In this document: positions 27,180 to 36,298 of the stretch, in pieces | Layout: each line of letters opens with the position of its first letter | Position numbering within the stretch: position 1 is the stretch's first letter | Source: JAFCUW01 sp049897565 | GTDB taxonomy: Bacteria; Pseudomonadota; Gammaproteobacteria; Burkholderiales; Burkholderiaceae_D | Assembly: GCF_049897565.1 (NCBI RefSeq) | Contig: NZ_JAFCWM010000020.1 | Coordinates: 29,249-93,248, forward strand | Reading direction: 5' to 3' | Length of the DNA stretch: 64,000 nt | Translations under genes and position numbers: made by a program | The notes under the pieces: model-generated | What the model was told of the DNA's origin: nothing | The model's input: only the letters and a program-made list of their open reading frames with translations | Databases searched by the model: none

Positions 27180-27856
27180 AGCGTGATCCATCGGCGCTCC
27201 AGGCTCAGGGTGTAGATGGTCAAGCTCAGGCGCGCGTTCGGATACTCCTCGACCTGCAAGCCGGCCTGTCCCCAGAACAGCTGCGTGGGCATCGCTTCGA
27301 GTGCATCGAGGTAATGGACCATGTCGAGATAGTTGCCGCGCACTGTCAGCTGGACGCCGTGGCGGTACAGCAGCGGCGGCGGGAGCGACGCCGCAGCGGT
27401 GGCGGCCGGCGCGCCGACGCGCACGGCGGCGCCAACCGGCGTGGCCGGCAAGGTCGCCATTGCCACCATCTGCAGGCGGCCGTTGGCTTTCAGGATCGTT
27501 TCGAGCAGCGGCGCAATGCGCTCCGGCGGCACCAGGCCTTTTTGCATGGCGCGCAAGCTGGTGGACAATTGCTCGCTGTCGGCCTTGAGCGTGGCCAGGC
27601 GCGTGCGCGCCGCGACATCCGGGTCGAGCGCGTAAATCTGCACCTGCTGGGTGATGGCGGTGTCGATGGCGGCGATGGCGCGTTTCTGCTGGTTCAATTC
27701 GGCGCGCAGCGCGTCGCGTTTCACCTGCATGGGATTGAGCACCAGCGCGAACAGCAGAAACACGATCGACACGGCCGCGGCGGCGAACAGCATGGCCCGC
27801 TCGCGCGCGATGAGGGCGTCGACGCGGGCAACGAACAGGTGCAGGCGCTGCTTCAT
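27176..27856 (-). CDS. mshJ: MSHA biogenesis protein MshJ (PilO-like)
   Basis: 226 residues: a short cytosolic N-terminus (MKQRLHLFVARVDALIARER), one membrane helix (AMLFAAAAVSIVFLLFALVL), a coiled coil and a ferredoxin-like periplasmic domain (YRHGVQLTVRGNYLDMVHYL). This matches MshJ/PilO of the pilus alignment complex. ATG 27856 overlaps the mshI stop as ATGA. A longer open frame upstream is the antisense of real sequence and is not used. Confidence 0.9.
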   Translation of the reverse strand: MKQRLHLFVARVDALIARERAMLFAAAAVSIVFLLFALVLNPMQVKRDALRAELNQQKRAIAAIDTAITQQVQIYALDPDVAARTRLATLKADSEQLSTSLRAMQKGLVPPERIAPLLETILKANGRLQMVAMATLPATPVGAAVRVGAPAATAAASLPPPLLYRHGVQLTVRGNYLDMVHYLDALEAMPTQLFWGQAGLQVEEYPNARLSLTIYTLSLERRWITL

Positions 27857-29418
27857 TTGGCCACCTCCGCCATGGTCGACTCGAGGTTGAATTCGACGAA
27901 TCGCGCCGCTGTTGCGCCCGGCTCGCCGGCGGCGGCCGGCGGGCCGATCTTCAGGCTGCCGAACGCTTTGCCGCGCATGACCTGCTCTTTGGTCAGGCGA
28001 CCCAGGTAGGCCGGCACCAGCGCCGGGTCGAGCGCCCTGCCCTGCACCGCCAGGTCGGTGCCGCCGGCGCCGATCGACACGCCGGTCAGCCAGACTCCGG
28101 CAAGCTGCTGGCGCGCGAGCGCCTTGAAGTAGCCGGCAAATCCGATCGTGTTGCCCAGTTCGCCGCGCTCGAGCACGGCGGCGGCGTCGCGCAACGCTTG
28201 CAGGCGCGTTTCGGCTTCGGCGAGGTCGAGCGCTACCTCCGCGCTTTTGCCGCGCGGCGCAAATTCGGCCTTCACTTTGGCAAGGCGCACTTCGCGTTGT
28301 GCCAGCATCTGGCGGCCCAACTCGGCTTCGCGTTGCAGCGTGGCAACGTTTTGATTGGCATACCAGGCCGTCAGCAAGGCGCCGACCAGCACGGCCGCCA
28401 GCGCCTGGCCCAGCACCGGCGTGGTCCACAACTGCGTCTGCTTGCGAAACAGCGGATTGAACAGATTGATCTGCTGGCCCGGCTCGGACTCGTCGTGACG
28501 CAGGGCGGCGCCGAGGGCGAGGAAAAAGCGCTGCTGCTCGGCGGCGCCGGCCAGTTGCGGCGCCTGGCCCAGGTCGAACACGTCGGCCAGGTCCATCGTC
28601 GACACCGGCGTGTAGAGGTTGCTCGACAGGTATTCTTCGAGGCCGCTGGCGCCGCTCGGCGCGAGCACCAGGCTGGCCACGCTGATGAAGTGGAACTGGC
28701 GGTCGAAGTGGTCGAGCGAGCGCTGCACTTCCAGCGTGATCTTGTCGAAGCTGGCATGCTTGCGATCGAAATCGGCATCGAGCACGTCGGCCAGCGGCAC
28801 GTCAATGCGGCGCGACAGGTACAGCTCGCCCATGAACGTCACGGTCAGCAAGGCGCCGTCGTCGCCGAACGACAGCATGGCCACGCCGCGCCCTTCGGGC
28901 TCGATCATGGCCGAGATGTTCCGCTGCGCCATTTCCGGAATGTCGATCGCGTCGAGCCCGATCTTGGCGGCGGTGAACCGTTCCTGGCGCGGCTTGATAA
29001 TGCTGTTGCGCGCGGCGAGCGCGAACAGGCTGTGACTGGCGCGCACCGCGGCGCTGGTGTCGACCGGAATATCGAGCACGTCGACGGTGGCGTCGTCGAC
29101 CGGGAAGTCGAGCATGTCCTTCAGGCGCCAGCGCACCGCCGTGCGCAACTCGTCGGCCGGCACGTTCGGCGCGTCGACGGTGACGATCTGGTATTCGCCG
29201 CCGGCGAGCAAGACGACGCTGCGGTACTGGCTGGCGTGCAGTTCGCGGCCGACTTTGTCGAGCGCATCGGCGCCATTGCCGCCCAGCGCGAAGTGGCTGA
29301 TGGCCACTGCCGGCCGGGCCGACGGCGCGCACCGCACGCTGGCGGCAGCAATGCCGTCGGCGAGCAAGGCAAAGCTCAGCCAACCGTCACTTTTCCTGGT
29401 TTTCTTAAGAAAAAACAT
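27853..29418 (-). CDS. mshI: MSHA biogenesis protein MshI (PilM-PilN fusion type)
   Basis: 521 residues. The first 330 or so form an actin-like PilM-type ATPase domain (SDGWLSFALLADGIAAASVR, AVRWRLKDMLDFPVDDATVD, GVAMLSFGDDGALLTVTF, SRRIDVPLADV). A membrane helix follows (LGQALAAVLVGALLTAWYA) with a coiled coil and a PilN-like periplasmic domain (YFKALARQQLAGVWLTGVSI). Joining PilM and PilN functions in one chain is more than the short MshI of vibrios, where the parts may be split. ATG 29418 is preferred over an in-frame start 13 codons upstream. Confidence 0.88.
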   Translation of the reverse strand: MFFLKKTRKSDGWLSFALLADGIAAASVRCAPSARPAVAISHFALGGNGADALDKVGRELHASQYRSVVLLAGGEYQIVTVDAPNVPADELRTAVRWRLKDMLDFPVDDATVDVLDIPVDTSAAVRASHSLFALAARNSIIKPRQERFTAAKIGLDAIDIPEMAQRNISAMIEPEGRGVAMLSFGDDGALLTVTFMGELYLSRRIDVPLADVLDADFDRKHASFDKITLEVQRSLDHFDRQFHFISVASLVLAPSGASGLEEYLSSNLYTPVSTMDLADVFDLGQAPQLAGAAEQQRFFLALGAALRHDESEPGQQINLFNPLFRKQTQLWTTPVLGQALAAVLVGALLTAWYANQNVATLQREAELGRQMLAQREVRLAKVKAEFAPRGKSAEVALDLAEAETRLQALRDAAAVLERGELGNTIGFAGYFKALARQQLAGVWLTGVSIGAGGTDLAVQGRALDPALVPAYLGRLTKEQVMRGKAFGSLKIGPPAAAGEPGATAARFVEFNLESTMAEVAK

Positions 29419-29471
29419 GCCTGCAGTCGGAAATGTTAGTAATCCAATTAACTTCACGCGGTAGATAGTTG

Positions 29472-29477
29472 ATTATA
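29472..29477 (-). promoter_or_regulatory. putative -10 box for the mshIJKLMN block
   Basis: TATAAT on the minus strand, 54 bases before the mshI ATG, inside a 149-bp AT-rich gap (29419-29567) between mshQ and mshI. No good -35 match. The gap suggests that mshI starts a second transcription unit. Confidence 0.4.
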
Positions 29478-29567
29478 TTCATGTTTTACACAGAATATAT
29501 ACAAATTTTGCATCATGGAAAAAAATATGTGCCAAGTGCACGCTGGTGCGGGCTGGTAATGCCCCGT

Positions 29568-32500
29568 TCAATACACCTCGCGCACGTAGATCAGCGGGCT
29601 CTTGTAGATACCGAACACGGCGCGCCCGATCGTGCTCGGCAGCCAGGGCGGATTATTCATCTGGAACTCGCCGCTGCCGACATTGCCGGCGCCCGGGGCG
29701 CGCAACCAGAACAGCGTGGCGCCATTCTTCATCGTCAGGGTCGCGCTGGCGGTAACGCCGAGCAGCGCCAGGTTGCAGGGAGTGCCGAGCTGCTTGCGGC
29801 AGTTGGCAAACGTGATGCCGCCGCTCAGCACGGTCGAGACATTGTCCTTGTCATTGCTTTCCCAGCGCCCGCCAGGAGCCCAGTATTGCGCCACCGCCTT
29901 CACCGGCAGCTTCAGCAGCTCGGACCCGTGCGGGCTCGACAGCGAGAGGCGGCCGCTGACCACCGTCACGCCGATTTCGACACTGCCTGCGGGGCGCGGC
30001 GACGTCACCGTGGCCGTATCGGCGGCACTGGCGCGCACGAACACCGGTGTCGGCGCCGTCCAGTTGCGTGCCCTCGGCGCCGTGTTGCTGAACGGCACAG
30101 GCAGCGTGTAGACCGGTTTGGCGATGATGGGCTGCCCGGCAACCATCGCCGTGGTCGGGATCATGTTGGCCGAAAGCACTCCGCCGGCCGGATTGGTCGT
30201 CGCGCCGCCCGATGCGCTGAACGCTGTCAGCGTGATCGTGCGCGCCAGCACGCCGTTAAAGTTCTTCAGCTCGGCGCCGGCCGCACTCATCGGCATGACG
30301 GTAACGCTGAACGGCTGGCCGGAATACGCCGCGCCGCTGACGCTGGCCGGACAAGCCATGTTCGGCATGCACTGCATCGCCGCGTTGGCAACGGTATCGA
30401 AATGGTGCGGATAGAAGCGGCCGACCAAGGTCGCCACGCTCGCCGGCGCGCCGGCGCCGAGGTAACTATTGTCAGTCAGAAGCGGTGTCAGCGTCACGAT
30501 GCCGGCGTCGCCGATGGTAAATTCAGTGCCGACGAACACGCCGCCGACGACGGCCGTAAATTGGCCTCCCGGATCGTTCACGACGACCATCGCCGCCTGC
30601 ACCTCGCTGTCTGCGCCGCGCGCAGCGACGAGCTTCAGCAGTTCCCCTTCGTTGCCGAAATTGGGCGCCTGCGCGCCGCTCTTGGTAAACGCCGCAGCGC
30701 GCACGGTGAACGGGTCGCCGACGCGGACGAAGACGGCGCCGGCGCCGGTAGTCGCCTGCGGGTTGGCAAAACCGTCGGCGCTGCGGGTGACCGCGGTGAT
30801 CGCCAGCGAGGAAGGCTTGACGACGAACGGCAGCGCGCCGACCACACGCGCGCTGGCGTCGCGCAAGTACAACTGGACCTTGCCGACGTCGGCATAGTCG
30901 AAGCTGGCGTTGGCCACCGCCGACGCCGCGCCGCTCTTGAACAGCATGTCGGCCAGCGGCGACCATTGCGCAGCGGCCGCCGCCGGCACGGCGCCGTTGG
31001 CGCCGCACAACTGCAGCTGCACACCGGCGTAGTTGGCCTTGACGCCGGCGTCGCTGACCGGAAGGATGCAACTGAGCGCAAACGCCATCTTGACGACCGT
31101 GTCGGCGGAGGCGCTCAGGCGCGTCGGCACGCCATTCACCAGCGCCGTCACGAACAATGGCGTCGCTTCGCCGGCGACGGCGGGGGCGCCCGCCAACAGC
31201 TTGCATGGCTGCTGGGCGGCGCCGAAGGCGACGCCATGCTGGCAGGCCGCGTCGGTAAACACGTACGACGCTGCCGACCCGCTGACAATGGCGCTGTCGC
31301 TGGCACTGTTGTTGCTCATGATGTAGTCGAACTGCTTGCCCTCGACGCTGGCCGTATTGACCTGGGTGCCGGTGGCGTCCACCGACACCGTCAGTGTCAG
31401 CGTCGGCAAGGAACCGCCCGCCGCCAGGCTGGCGCTGTTGCTGCACGTGACGACTTTGCCGGAACTGGTGCACGACCAGCCGGTGCCGCTGCTGCCAACG
31501 AAGGACAGCCCGGCCGGCAAGGTGTCGGTGACGATCACCGGGCCGGTCTCGACGCTCGGGCCGCCATTGCTGACGGCCAGCGTGTAGGTGGCGTTCTGGC
31601 CGAGCACCAGCTCGCTTGTGCGCGTCATCGCAATGGCAAGGTCGGCCGCCGGCACGTTCGGTACCGCGATGATCTGCGCGTTCAGCAGCACCAGATCCTG
31701 CCCGGTCTGGTAGTACGCCGTGGCGCTGGTCTGGCCGTCGCCGATGCCGGGCTTGCCGATCGTGTAGGCGTCGAAGTCGATCCCGTACGAGGCGTTGTCG
31801 TCGTTGACGTTGCTCGACGAGTTGAACTGGTTGTGCGCCGGATTGAGCGAATCGACCAGCTCGACGTTATTGAACTCGAGGTCTTCGCTGCTGCTGAGCG
31901 TGGGGTCGCCTTCCCAGCTGAGGTGGCCGACGCGCGCCGTGGCGGTGCCGATCGGCGTCGGCATGCGGAAATTGCCGAGGGTGAGCGTGATGCTGCCGTT
32001 CTGGACGTACTGGAATCCTTCGTACAGGTTCAACAGCCGGAACGGCTCGCCCGGATCGGAGAACACGACCAGCAGGGCGAAGCCGCCGAGCACGCCTTCG
32101 ACATCGCAGTATGGAGCGCCATTGTTGATCGTCAGGCCGGAAAAGCGATAGGTGCCGTTGCCCTTGGCGGCAACCTGGGCCGTCACATCGACCGCGCCGC
32201 CGAAATACACGTAACCGGCGCCGGTGGTGTTCGAGCCATACTGGCGACTTGCCGGCGCCGTCACCCCGACGCCGTCGAACGTGACGGTATTGTCGCGGGT
32301 GGCCGACGAACCGGCCCAGTACAACTGGGCGCTGAGCACGGTGGCCCCGCTCGGAATGCCCGACAGCACCGCGCTGATGTCGGTGCCGGACGCCGTCACG
32401 GCGCACGCCTTGGCGGCGTTGCCGCCGCCGTTGGCCCGGGTGCGCATGGTCTTCTGCGTGCCGACGAAATTGACGTTGCCGGCGAAGCTCTTGAAGATCG

Positions 32501-32594
32501 CCAGGGGCGTGTCGGCCCGCGCGGCGCCGCACGCCAGCGCCAGCACGACAGCGCCCAGCAGCGTGGCGATGCGCGCCTGCAGCAGGCCGGCCAT
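29568..32594 (-). CDS. mshQ: MSHA-associated large protein MshQ
   Basis: 1008-residue exported protein with signal peptide (ATLLGAVVLALACGAARA). The first 300 residues form a surface-protein-like domain (SFAGNVNFVGTQKTMRTRAN, LYWAGSSATRDNTVTFDGVG). Residues of about 315-430 are a DUF11-type repeat (DLAIAMTRTSELVLGQNATY, DTLPAGLSFVGSSG). The last 500 or so form the DUF6701 region typical of MshQ (HHFDTVANAAMQC, LFWLRAPGAGNVGSGEF). It may act as a tip or anchoring adhesin, but the role is not established. TGATG links it to mshP. It ends the first msh block. Confidence 0.9.
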   Translation of the reverse strand: MAGLLQARIATLLGAVVLALACGAARADTPLAIFKSFAGNVNFVGTQKTMRTRANGGGNAAKACAVTASGTDISAVLSGIPSGATVLSAQLYWAGSSATRDNTVTFDGVGVTAPASRQYGSNTTGAGYVYFGGAVDVTAQVAAKGNGTYRFSGLTINNGAPYCDVEGVLGGFALLVVFSDPGEPFRLLNLYEGFQYVQNGSITLTLGNFRMPTPIGTATARVGHLSWEGDPTLSSSEDLEFNNVELVDSLNPAHNQFNSSSNVNDDNASYGIDFDAYTIGKPGIGDGQTSATAYYQTGQDLVLLNAQIIAVPNVPAADLAIAMTRTSELVLGQNATYTLAVSNGGPSVETGPVIVTDTLPAGLSFVGSSGTGWSCTSSGKVVTCSNSASLAAGGSLPTLTLTVSVDATGTQVNTASVEGKQFDYIMSNNSASDSAIVSGSAASYVFTDAACQHGVAFGAAQQPCKLLAGAPAVAGEATPLFVTALVNGVPTRLSASADTVVKMAFALSCILPVSDAGVKANYAGVQLQLCGANGAVPAAAAAQWSPLADMLFKSGAASAVANASFDYADVGKVQLYLRDASARVVGALPFVVKPSSLAITAVTRSADGFANPQATTGAGAVFVRVGDPFTVRAAAFTKSGAQAPNFGNEGELLKLVAARGADSEVQAAMVVVNDPGGQFTAVVGGVFVGTEFTIGDAGIVTLTPLLTDNSYLGAGAPASVATLVGRFYPHHFDTVANAAMQCMPNMACPASVSGAAYSGQPFSVTVMPMSAAGAELKNFNGVLARTITLTAFSASGGATTNPAGGVLSANMIPTTAMVAGQPIIAKPVYTLPVPFSNTAPRARNWTAPTPVFVRASAADTATVTSPRPAGSVEIGVTVVSGRLSLSSPHGSELLKLPVKAVAQYWAPGGRWESNDKDNVSTVLSGGITFANCRKQLGTPCNLALLGVTASATLTMKNGATLFWLRAPGAGNVGSGEFQMNNPPWLPSTIGRAVFGIYKSPLIYVREVY

Positions 32595-33067
32595 CACAGG
32601 ATCACCTTCACCTGGCGCTCGACATAGTCGGCGTTGTTGCCTGCATTCTGGCATGGCGCGGGCGCCGCCTGCAGGTTGCACGCAGTTGCCGTCAGCACCG
32701 AACGCGGCTGTGCGGCCGGGCTGCCGGGCGCCGCGCCGGCAGCTCCCGCCACCGAAGTGCAGTTGACGGTGACGACAAAGCCGCGCAGGCTGCCGCTGGC
32801 AGGCAAGGCAAACGAAGTGTTGCCGTTGCAAACGAAGGCCGGATTGCGCAGGCTCTGGAACAGGCCCCACTCGACGCCGGCGCGCGCCGCCTGGTAGGCG
32901 CGCGCGCCCTGCACGTCGAGCGCCGAAGCGCTGTTCTGCGCGGTGGAGATGCCGACCAGCGCCACCGCCAGCGCGGCCAGCACCACCAGCAGGAAGATGG
33001 CGGTGACGATGCCGACGCCGGCGCTGCGCCGCACGAGGCGGTAGATCTGGCTGCGCGCGCGCATCAT
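32594..33067 (-). CDS. mshP: MSHA biogenesis protein MshP
   Basis: 157-residue pilin-like protein: a basic N-terminus, a type IV-type hydrophobic helix (GVGIVTAIFLLVVLAALAVA), the segment ARAYQAARAGVEWGLFQSLR typical of PilX/MshP-like minor components, and a small C-terminal domain. A classical GFT-E cleavage site is absent, as usual for MshP. ATG 33067 overlaps mshO as ATGA. Confidence 0.87.
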   Translation of the reverse strand: MMRARSQIYRLVRRSAGVGIVTAIFLLVVLAALAVALVGISTAQNSASALDVQGARAYQAARAGVEWGLFQSLRNPAFVCNGNTSFALPASGSLRGFVVTVNCTSVAGAAGAAPGSPAAQPRSVLTATACNLQAAPAPCQNAGNNADYVERQVKVIL

Positions 33068-33948
33068 GGCGTGTTGTCCACGTGGACCTGGTGCACCAGC
33101 CGGATGACGGCATCGGTGCTGTTGTACGGCTGCAGTTCGAGCGTCAGGATCACCAGCGCGCTGCGCAGGTTGACGGCGGCCTCGTACTGAAAACTGCAGC
33201 TGCGGACGTTTGAGGCCAGCAGGCCGCGCACGCCGGACGCGGCGCCCGCCGGCACCGGGTTGACCACCTGGTTGACAGTGATCGGATAGCCGGACTGGCG
33301 CGTCAGCAGGCGCAGCGTGCCGCCCGGCTCGACGCCGCAGTAATACGTCACCGGCCCGCTGACGATGTAAAAGCGCTGGTCCGGCGAGATCGACGGCGCG
33401 TCCTGCAGCGCGAACGGATTGTCGTCGAGTTCGAGCAGCTTGCCGGCCGCATCGGCCGAGCTGACGCGTGCGATGTTGCGCTTCGGATTGAGCAGGTCGT
33501 AGGCGTCGCCCGCCGGAAAGCCCGGACCGAGGTTATTGACGACAAAGTAATCGCGGCCAGGCGTAAGCTCTGCCGCGCCAGGCATCGGGCCGACCACGGT
33601 CAGGCTTTTCTCGGCCGGGTCGAGGAAATCGAGCACCTTCAGACCGTCGACTGCGTCGTCGGCCGACAGGTAGCGCCCGCCCGTGCGGGTGATCAAAAAT
33701 TCGAGCGAATCGCCGGACACGCGGATGCTGTTGGGCAGCGCCAGGCGCAGATCGCGCGCCATGCGGCGCAGCGCGACGTCGGCCGTGTCGCTCAGTTCGG
33801 CGCGGCCCACGCTGTCGGCATAGGCCTGCACCGGCGCGCGGATGAACAGCGCGACCATGCTGCCGACGACGCCGATGATGACGATGACGATGACGGCCTC
33901 GACCAGCGTGAAGCCGCGCTGCCCGGTGCGGTGGCGCGGCGCCGTCAT
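33064..33948 (-). CDS. mshO: prepilin-type minor pilin MshO
   Basis: 294 residues with type IV prepilin leader and cleavage site (RTGQRG/FTLVEAVIVIVIIG) and a PilW/GspJ-like globular domain (RRMARDLRLALPNSIRV, FYIVSGPVTYYCGVEPGG). Minor pilins of this type initiate pilus assembly under the control of a prepilin peptidase, which is not in the window. Start ATG 33948, ATGA overlap with mshD. Confidence 0.9.
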   Translation of the reverse strand: MTAPRHRTGQRGFTLVEAVIVIVIIGVVGSMVALFIRAPVQAYADSVGRAELSDTADVALRRMARDLRLALPNSIRVSGDSLEFLITRTGGRYLSADDAVDGLKVLDFLDPAEKSLTVVGPMPGAAELTPGRDYFVVNNLGPGFPAGDAYDLLNPKRNIARVSSADAAGKLLELDDNPFALQDAPSISPDQRFYIVSGPVTYYCGVEPGGTLRLLTRQSGYPITVNQVVNPVPAGAASGVRGLLASNVRSCSFQYEAAVNLRSALVILTLELQPYNSTDAVIRLVHQVHVDNTP

Positions 33949-34544
33949 GGCGAGTTCGGCGCGTAGCGCGTGCGGTAGCCGTCCAGCACAAGCGTCTGGT
34001 TGTCGTAGCTGACGGTCACAGAAATGCGCAGCACGTTGCCGACATCGGCGGCGGAGTTGCCCGACGCGATGTTGTGCAGCGCTTCCGGCACGATGGTCAG
34101 GCGCACGGTGTAGCCTGGCAGATCGAGCGGGTTGCCGTTGGCGTCGCTGAGGGCGCCGGCGGTGTCGAACGCGGCCGCCGGCGTGTTGAACGCGGCGACG
34201 TAATCGTTGACGTTGTCGAAAGGGCGCAGGCCGGTCGGCTCCTGCGCCGCGCCGGCGCCGGCGCCCTGCCCGACCCGCTCGGGCACGCTGCAGTCGGCCG
34301 TGCTGGCCGCTTCGGTCGCGTTGTCGGCGGTCGGATCGCAATACGTGAACTTGGCCAACTGCACTTCTTCCATGACGCCTTCGGCAATCATCAACGCCTG
34401 CTTGCGGCGCAGCGGATCGACAGTGGCCCCGCTGCTCACCCGCATGGCCGCCAAGGTGCCGGCCACGGCCACCGACACGATGACGATGAACACGATCAGT
34501 TCGATCATCGTCACGCCGCGCTGGCACCGGCCGCTACAGGACAT
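33945..34544 (-). CDS. mshD: prepilin-type minor pilin MshD
   Basis: 199 residues with prepilin leader CSGRCQRG/VTMIELIVFIVIVSVA, then a PilV/GspI-like region (RRKQALMIAEGVMEEVQLAK) and a C-terminal domain ending in YRTRYAPNS. ATG 34544 overlaps mshC by 11 bases. Confidence 0.88.
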   Translation of the reverse strand: MSCSGRCQRGVTMIELIVFIVIVSVAVAGTLAAMRVSSGATVDPLRRKQALMIAEGVMEEVQLAKFTYCDPTADNATEAASTADCSVPERVGQGAGAGAAQEPTGLRPFDNVNDYVAAFNTPAAAFDTAGALSDANGNPLDLPGYTVRLTIVPEALHNIASGNSAADVGNVLRISVTVSYDNQTLVLDGYRTRYAPNSP

Positions 34545-35115
34545 GGCCGGTCTGCGCGCTGACCGCAATGTCGCGGTTGGCGCCATCGCCACTGATGCGC
34601 ACCACCAGGCCGCGGAAGCTCGACGTACCCGACGCAATCGCGTCGCCGGCGGCATACGGCACGCCGAGGCCATCGAAAGCAAAACTGCCGGGGCTGGCGC
34701 CTTGCAGCGTGTAGGCCAAGGTGTCCGGTGTGCCTTCGCAGTACCAGTTGACCGCGGCGCAGCTGGCAACGGTCGCCTTGCTGCCGCTGTTGGCGCCGCC
34801 GGCGCCCGGCACCCGCCCGGCCACACTGCAGGCGAGATCGAAACACAAGGCGATGCGGCCAGTGGAGAACACGACGAACACTGGCCGGCGCTGGGCGACT
34901 GCGATCTTCTGGCCGTAGCGCAGCATCGCCCGGCTCTGCTCGGCGTAGGCGGACGCATCGAAGCTGCCGCGGTCGGCATAGCGCGCTGTTGCGACGGCGC
35001 CAAGGATGCCGACCAGCACGATGACGACGACCAGCTCGACCATTGTGAAGCCACGCTGCCGACGCAAAAAAAACAGGCCGGGACGCAGCACGGCCTGACC
35101 TGTTCGATGCAACAC
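34534..35115 (-). CDS. mshC: prepilin-type minor pilin MshC
   Basis: About 193 residues with leader and cleavage site RRQRG/FTMVELVVVIVLVG, a GspH/FimT-like domain (ARAMLRYGQ-type helix region seen as SRAMLRYGQKIAVAQRRPVF) and a cysteine pair (CFDLAC, CEGTP). No ATG precedes the leader; GTG 35115 is taken, and GTG 35091 or TTG 35067 are also possible and would give a more typical leader length. It follows the major pilin gene by 21 bases. Confidence 0.85.
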   Translation of the reverse strand: MLHRTGQAVLRPGLFFLRRQRGFTMVELVVVIVLVGILGAVATARYADRGSFDASAYAEQSRAMLRYGQKIAVAQRRPVFVVFSTGRIALCFDLACSVAGRVPGAGGANSGSKATVASCAAVNWYCEGTPDTLAYTLQGASPGSFAFDGLGVPYAAGDAIASGTSSFRGLVVRISGDGANRDIAVSAQTGHVL

Positions 35116-35136
35116 GGAACGCTTTTCCTGCGCGGC

Positions 35137-35685
35137 TTACTTGCAGTTTGTCAGCGTCAGCCGGGTGGCGTCGACTACTGCGGGGGACGCGGCTGTGGCC
35201 TGCGTGTACGTGAAATAGCAATTTGCGCGGTTGGCCAGGTCCGACGCTTCCGGGCGCACGGTCAGCACCGTCGCGGTCGGCGCCGTCGCGCTGAGGTCGT
35301 AGCCGTTCAGGCCGCCGGCGGCGACGACGATGCCGGAGGTGGCCGCAGCGACGCCGGCATCGGTGAAGCCATCGCCACCGACATCGGGATAACCGTTAAT
35401 GAAGGCGACCGGCAGTCCTTCAGCCTTGATGACGCTGTTGGCCGATGTCGAATTGCCAGCGGCGGCGACCGGCGACGCATTCACCATCCAGGTGCCATGC
35501 ACCAGCGAGGCGGCGCTTTGCACGGCGCCGGCGCCGGCCTGTATCTTGGCCAGGCGGGCGTCACCGCCCAGGTCGGCAAAGCGCGGCAGTGCGGTAGCGG
35601 CGAGCACGCCGAGGATGACGATGACGACGATCAGCTCGATCAAGGTGAAACCGGCTTGTGCGTGGTGTTTGATGCTCTTGTTCAT
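35137..35685 (-). CDS. mshA: MSHA major pilin (MshA-like)
   Basis: 182 residues. Classical prepilin: MNKSIKHHAQAG/FTLIEL, continuing into a hydrophobic helix, LGVLAATALPRFADLGGDAR, then the MSHA-type central region (SLVHGTWMVNASPVAAAG, VAFINGYPDVGG) and a late cysteine pair (ANCYFTYTQ, TLTNCK). ATG 35685 has TGGAGA upstream and is preferred to an in-frame ATG four codons earlier. Only one such pilin gene is present where vibrios have mshB and mshA. Confidence 0.9.
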   Translation of the reverse strand: MNKSIKHHAQAGFTLIELIVVIVILGVLAATALPRFADLGGDARLAKIQAGAGAVQSAASLVHGTWMVNASPVAAAGNSTSANSVIKAEGLPVAFINGYPDVGGDGFTDAGVAAATSGIVVAAGGLNGYDLSATAPTATVLTVRPEASDLANRANCYFTYTQATAASPAVVDATRLTLTNCK

Positions 35686-35746
35686 TTGAATCTCCAAACG
35701 GGCGATGTGCGGGAAAGAATCGATGTCGACTAAAGCCCGCCTTTGC

Positions 35747-36298
35747 TTACTGATCGGAGATTTGGATCAGCGCAACGTTTGCGACACGGCCGGACGGGGC
35801 TTGCAGGGCGGGGTCCAAGGGCAAGCGTGTCGATTCTACCTTGAATATAAGCAATATCAATGGCCCGGGTGCAAAACTGTCAGGTATTGACAACAACAAG
35901 TAGATCAACTTGCGCTCCCCTGGGTCGTAATACCAATTACCCGGCGCGAGGGTGCGCGGATCGGGAGAGCGCAATTCGCCCAGATAATTGCGCGGCGGGC
36001 GCTGCAGCCAGCCGATCGGATTCTCGTCGGCGATAGCGCCGGGCTCTCCCAGGCGCTGCTGCGCATACAGCTGCACCACACGCATCTGCAGGGCCAGCCG
36101 CATCGCCGCTACCACCTGCTCGGCGGCGAGCTTTTCTGCGTGGTGCTGATAGATGTGCAGGCGGTTCAGGCCCACCCCGACGAGCAGCGCGAAGATCGCC
36201 GCGACCACCGCGAACTCGAACAGCGTGACGCCGCGCTGGCGCCGCAACCCGGCGCGCGGGGCATCCGTGCGTGGCATTCCTGCCCACTGGTTGATCAT
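35747..36298 (-). CDS. mshF: MSHA biogenesis protein MshF
   Basis: 183 residues with a pilin-like N-terminus (RRQRG/VTLFEFAVVAAIFALLVG), a helical stretch (QHHAEKLAAEQVVAAMRLAL) and a compact C-terminal domain (NPIGWLQRPPRNYLGELRSP, GNWYYDPGERKLIYLL). Role in assembly is not well defined. The start at 36298 overlaps the mshG stop by four bases. Confidence 0.85.
   Translation of the reverse strand: MINQWAGMPRTDAPRAGLRRQRGVTLFEFAVVAAIFALLVGVGLNRLHIYQHHAEKLAAEQVVAAMRLALQMRVVQLYAQQRLGEPGAIADENPIGWLQRPPRNYLGELRSPDPRTLAPGNWYYDPGERKLIYLLLSIPDSFAPGPLILLIFKVESTRLPLDPALQAPSGRVANVALIQISDQ

Noticed and set aside
29469..32627. Open frame of 1052 codons on the plus strand
   Set aside because: Antisense shadow of mshQ; high GC at third positions keeps the opposite strand open. 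No export signal or domain, and it has an Arg/His/Gly-rich composition.
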